DNA of 64,000 nt from Solen grandis (lineage: Eukaryota > Mollusca > Bivalvia > Adapedonta > Solenidae). The notes under the pieces are model-generated. The model was not told the DNA's origin, did no database searches, and saw nothing but the letters and a program-made list of their open reading frames with translations. Below are positions 61,121 to 64,000 of the stretch, piece by piece; position 1 is the first letter of the stretch; each line of letters starts with the position of its first letter. The position numbers were made by a program, and so were the translations under genes. Where the stretch lies: assembly GCA_021229015.1 (NCBI GenBank), contig CM037783.1, forward strand, positions 59,247,746 through 59,311,745. Direction: 5' to 3'.

Positions 61121-61688
61121 AGTGAAATGGCGTATGGGAATAGCTATCTAGTATCTTTATTTTTCATTTGATAAATGGTTATTAATTATGTGTATCCATA
61201 ACTGCCATAAAGAGATAAACACGCTATTAGTTTCATCTGGGATGATTGTTTATGTCATATAAAGTAACTGGACCGACAACACACAACGACAAACCTCTTT
61301 AATTCTCTAATAAATGTAATTGTGTTTGAAGGTCAATGTTACCTCTTCTCTACTAATGATTTAGAACAGTATAATTGTTATGATTATCTATAACTTCATT
61401 GCATTTCCCATTCCATCTTCAAGGCATCGCGAATATAAACAAAAGAAAAAAGAGAGGGCCAAGAAAGTCCTGAAGTCACTCACTTGAGAAACATTGCATT
61501 CATTGCCCGGTTTACTGAAGAAATGAAGATGTTAGTGTAACGGTGACAAATCTGTGTGGCATATTGATATTTCAAGGGCCTAAGCTGTTATCTATCAGTC
61601 CAATAATAGTCATTATCAAACTCCTCTGCCACTTAAATTGCGTATAAGTTTAATGATGATTGCTTAATAATTACAATTGATAAAATGA

Positions 61689-62177
61689 TTATGGTGCTGT
61701 CACAAAGCACCGACTAAGCCTAACGGGCTCATACCGTTTGATTTAAATGACAAGCGGTGATAATCTCTCCGTCCGCATTTTTTTCAGCCGTGTACTTAAC
61801 GTTTCCATACCGTCTCTATACTGGGCTCATACCGCTTACAGCTTACAGCGTCCTCGTACCAGCCAGTGACACCGTGTTAACCGTTGCCGGGTCATCCGGG
61901 TCCTCACCGTGTGGCTCCGGCCCCTTACCGCCCGGAACGACCCCATACCGTTCGCTAAACGTTCCCGCCGTCTTGCTGACGTCACACACGTTATATAAAA
62001 GCTGGGAATCCACCCGTAAGGTCACACTTCAGTTTACGAATTTTACGTACATATACTCCTCATAATTTTCTCACAAGTTGTAACTAATAGGTTGGTAGCG
62101 GTCCACCGTCCGCACGAAATTTTTACCACACGGTGGCACACGGTAGGCTCACCCGGCACTATGTGACAGCTACATAA
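61689..62177. mobile_element. GC-rich TIR element with promoter-like core
   Basis: The left end (GCTGTCACAAAGCACCG, then AAGCCTAACGGG) and right end (read inverted GCTGTCACATAGTGCCG, then GAGCCTACCGTG) match over about 32 bp with roughly three quarters identity. The inside is much richer in G+C and CpG than the rest of the window, with repeated ATACCGTT/CTACCG-like words. The 102-codon open frame inside has no recognisable domain. Confidence 0.6.
61977..62026 (+). promoter_or_regulatory. Candidate Pol II core promoter (CRE, TATA, initiator)
   Basis: A perfect palindromic CRE, TGACGTCA (61977-61984), is followed 7 bp later by TATATAAAA (61992-62000). A TCACACT initiator match has its A at 62024, 32 bp from the TATA start. 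The spacing fits a metazoan TATA promoter. No gene or transcript is seen immediately downstream, so function is unproven. Confidence 0.4.
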
Positions 62178-62509
62178 GAGTGAAAACCATTTATTTTTAC
62201 AACTCAAGAGCATAACTCCTGAACGAATTGGCCTATTTTAGTCATACGCAATGACTCTGTTGTAATAACTTGACCGAGAAATTAAAGCTATAAACATTGT
62301 CATTAAGTTTGATAATTATTGTTTAAGACATGAAGATGCTAATGTGCAAACAATGTAAAAATCTTTGCCGAGAGACTATGGTTATATACGTTTTCATAGA
62401 GTTTGGAGAGAGATGATTTCTTAAACAATGAAGATAGCAGATTGCAAACAAACTAATCAAAGACGACGGACGGACGACGGACATTCATCGTTTCAAAAAA
62501 ACAACAACA

Positions 62510-62541
<32 letters not shown>

Positions 62542-63639
62542 AACACGAACAAAACACATATACACACAAAGTATTCATTCTAGATGTTTTTTTTTCTTCA
62601 TATTTACAACACGATTTCATGTACAAAAACGAATCATCATAACTGCGTCTTATCCTTCATTTTGTAAACGAAAGCCGCCATCTTGGAAAGCAAAAAGTAT
62701 ATTCTGTCAATTACTGTTTCTGTTGGGAATGCCGGATAGCACGATGTATATGCGAAAACGCTCCCATATTTCCGCTTCATTTGTTGTATGTAACTAGCAA
62801 ACAAAAGTTATAGCGAACTGGAAACTCGAATGGATAAGAAGATGCCAAGCCATGTATGAAGCTAGACGTATGTAATGTCCTGTCTCCGTGATTTTGGTCC
62901 ATCTAATCTTTATTTTCACCTCCTTCAGAAGTTAATACATTTGTAATATACGAATATGCTGGATTCTCATGGAACTTACGAATATTTTTTTCCCTAACTC
63001 AAATTAAAGTTTATAAGGCATGGAAATTTTACTGAAACTTTAATTCGAGATTATATATATAAGTCAACGACTATAATCATGATGCCACAGAGGCCCTGCC
63101 AGAAAATTGTAGTTCAACTATGCAAAATGGTTTTATTTTGACCTTCAACCACTTAAATTCATACTGAATAAAGCGGGTGGTTCAATTTACTTAAGCGTGG
63201 ACCATTCATTCATAAATGATTTTCTTTAAACTGTTACCGCTTTGGATGAAGGTACATTGTAATTGAATTTTGAAGAACCGACTATGTAATTAATAACTCT
63301 TTAATACACTACATTAATCATTAATGATTTCAATCAGACATTATCCGTAGGTAGTTATAATTGCAATCCAATTATTACAGAGTAAATCGTTTTTGAGTTG
63401 TTGAAAACATGCCGGAGTTGACATGGAACAGACACCATGAGAAGAAAGAAGTATTCTTATTGTGTTCAAGAAGCAATGCACCGCAACGTTGTGCCATCTG
63501 TATTATATTATAAAGAATTGAACTTTATGTATTGTATTTAATGAATTGGAGATCTTTAAACCCAAATATATTTAAAGGTATTAAGCATTTTATTTTGTAT
63601 TTAATTTTTTCTAACGGACAAATTTAAAAAAAAATGCAT
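62178..63639. other. No gene recognised
   Basis: Contains the GACGGACGG/poly-A tract. Otherwise AT-rich with no open frame of note. Confidence 0.55.
62520..62543 (+). repeat. Poly-A tract
   Basis: About 24 A, preceded by ACAACAACAACACACACAC and a GACGGACGGACGACGGAC stretch, so it is likely the tail of a degraded dispersed repeat. Confidence 0.8.
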
Positions 63640-63760
63640 TTAGGTACCTTAGACTATAACTTTATGATATATGAATTAAAATTTGGGGGTCACCATGCTC
63701 GTTTTTAGAGATTAAGCTTATGGTAAAACACCACTGTTGAAAATCAAGGCATTAAATTTG
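63640..63760 (-). repeat. Inverted copy of the 29.04-29.17 kb repeat
   Basis: On the minus strand it reads GTGGTGTTTTACCATAAGCT, CTAAAAACGAGC, TGGTGACCCCC and TTAATTCATATATC, the same series as at 29.1 kb. Homology may extend to the window end at lower identity. Confidence 0.6.
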
Positions 63761-64000
63761 GAAAGATTTCATTTCTAAATACTTCAAAAGCATATTAAAC
63801 TAATATTTTTTAAAAATATATCACAATTAGGGACTTATAAAGCATGTTATACATTACAGGTGAAAATACTGTCTCACATGCATGAACAATACCAAACAAG
63901 CACAAAATATACATTATGACAGGACCAAAATGCATATTAAATCTACCCCAAAACTATAAAATTTTATATATAATTTTCTTAAATGAAAAAAATATTCAAC

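Noticed and set aside
61757..62065. 102-codon plus frame and overlapping 60-codon minus frame
   Set aside because: They lie inside a GC-rich TIR element where stop codons are rare by composition. No domain is visible.

Overview
The window is AT-rich eukaryotic DNA (roughly one third G+C by eye) with one convincing protein-coding exon in 64 kb, no operon-like packing, introns, many microsatellites and a dense layer of short transposon copies. The tRNA-derived SINE families, the TTAA-flanked hairpin MITE and the style of the dispersed non-coding repeats look to me like a bivalve mollusc. That assignment is recognition, not a search result, and I cannot name the species. Two runs of N are assembly gaps (1-87 and 50088-50187).

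The recognisable gene is on the minus strand at 44423-45158. It is the first coding exon of an RGK-type (Rad/Gem/Rem/Kir-like) small GTPase: about 210 residues of basic, serine-rich N-terminal extension, then the P-loop GGPGVGKS and the stretch QFMTSEFLGN, ending at a good splice donor. The rest of the G domain must lie downstream on the minus strand, at lower coordinates or outside the window; I could not find it by eye. A likely 3' splice site just upstream of the ATG suggests a separate 5'-UTR exon. A CpG-rich patch with an NRF-1-like palindrome at about 46.14 kb is a plausible but unproven promoter.

Region by region: 0.2-1.2 kb is an inverted-repeat element; 1.2-4.9 kb is unassigned; 4.9-9.6 kb has a 452-bp duplication, a 223-bp tandem pair, a piggyBac-like MITE with a SINE inserted against it, and a long dispersed repeat; 10-16 kb has a small TIR element, a 152-bp tandem repeat and microsatellites; 18-21 kb has a full-length SINE with a 16-bp target-site duplication, a TIR element and an inverted pair of gene-like fragments; 24-29.5 kb has a degenerate SINE, a 440-bp TIR element, the second MITE, diverged repeat modules and a 5'-truncated SINE; 32.7-34.6 kb has two TIR elements, another truncated SINE and a minisatellite; 37.5-39.1 kb has two SINEs and the third MITE copy; 41.6-42.4 kb is a 30-bp minisatellite; 47.5-51 kb has a TTAA-flanked TIR element and a tandem array of about 845-bp units; 51.3-60.3 kb holds four broken LINE (non-LTR retrotransposon) remnants; 61.7-62.2 kb is a GC-rich TIR element carrying a TATA/CRE-type promoter-like sequence.

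Apart from LINE machinery that may once have mobilised the SINEs, no set of genes works together here. I found no rRNA, functional tRNA, CRISPR array or gene cluster. The most unusual observations are the near-perfect hairpin inside the TTAA MITE, several SINEs that are 5'-truncated yet have intact target-site duplications, the promoter-bearing GC-rich element and the kilobase-scale tandem array broken by an assembly gap.
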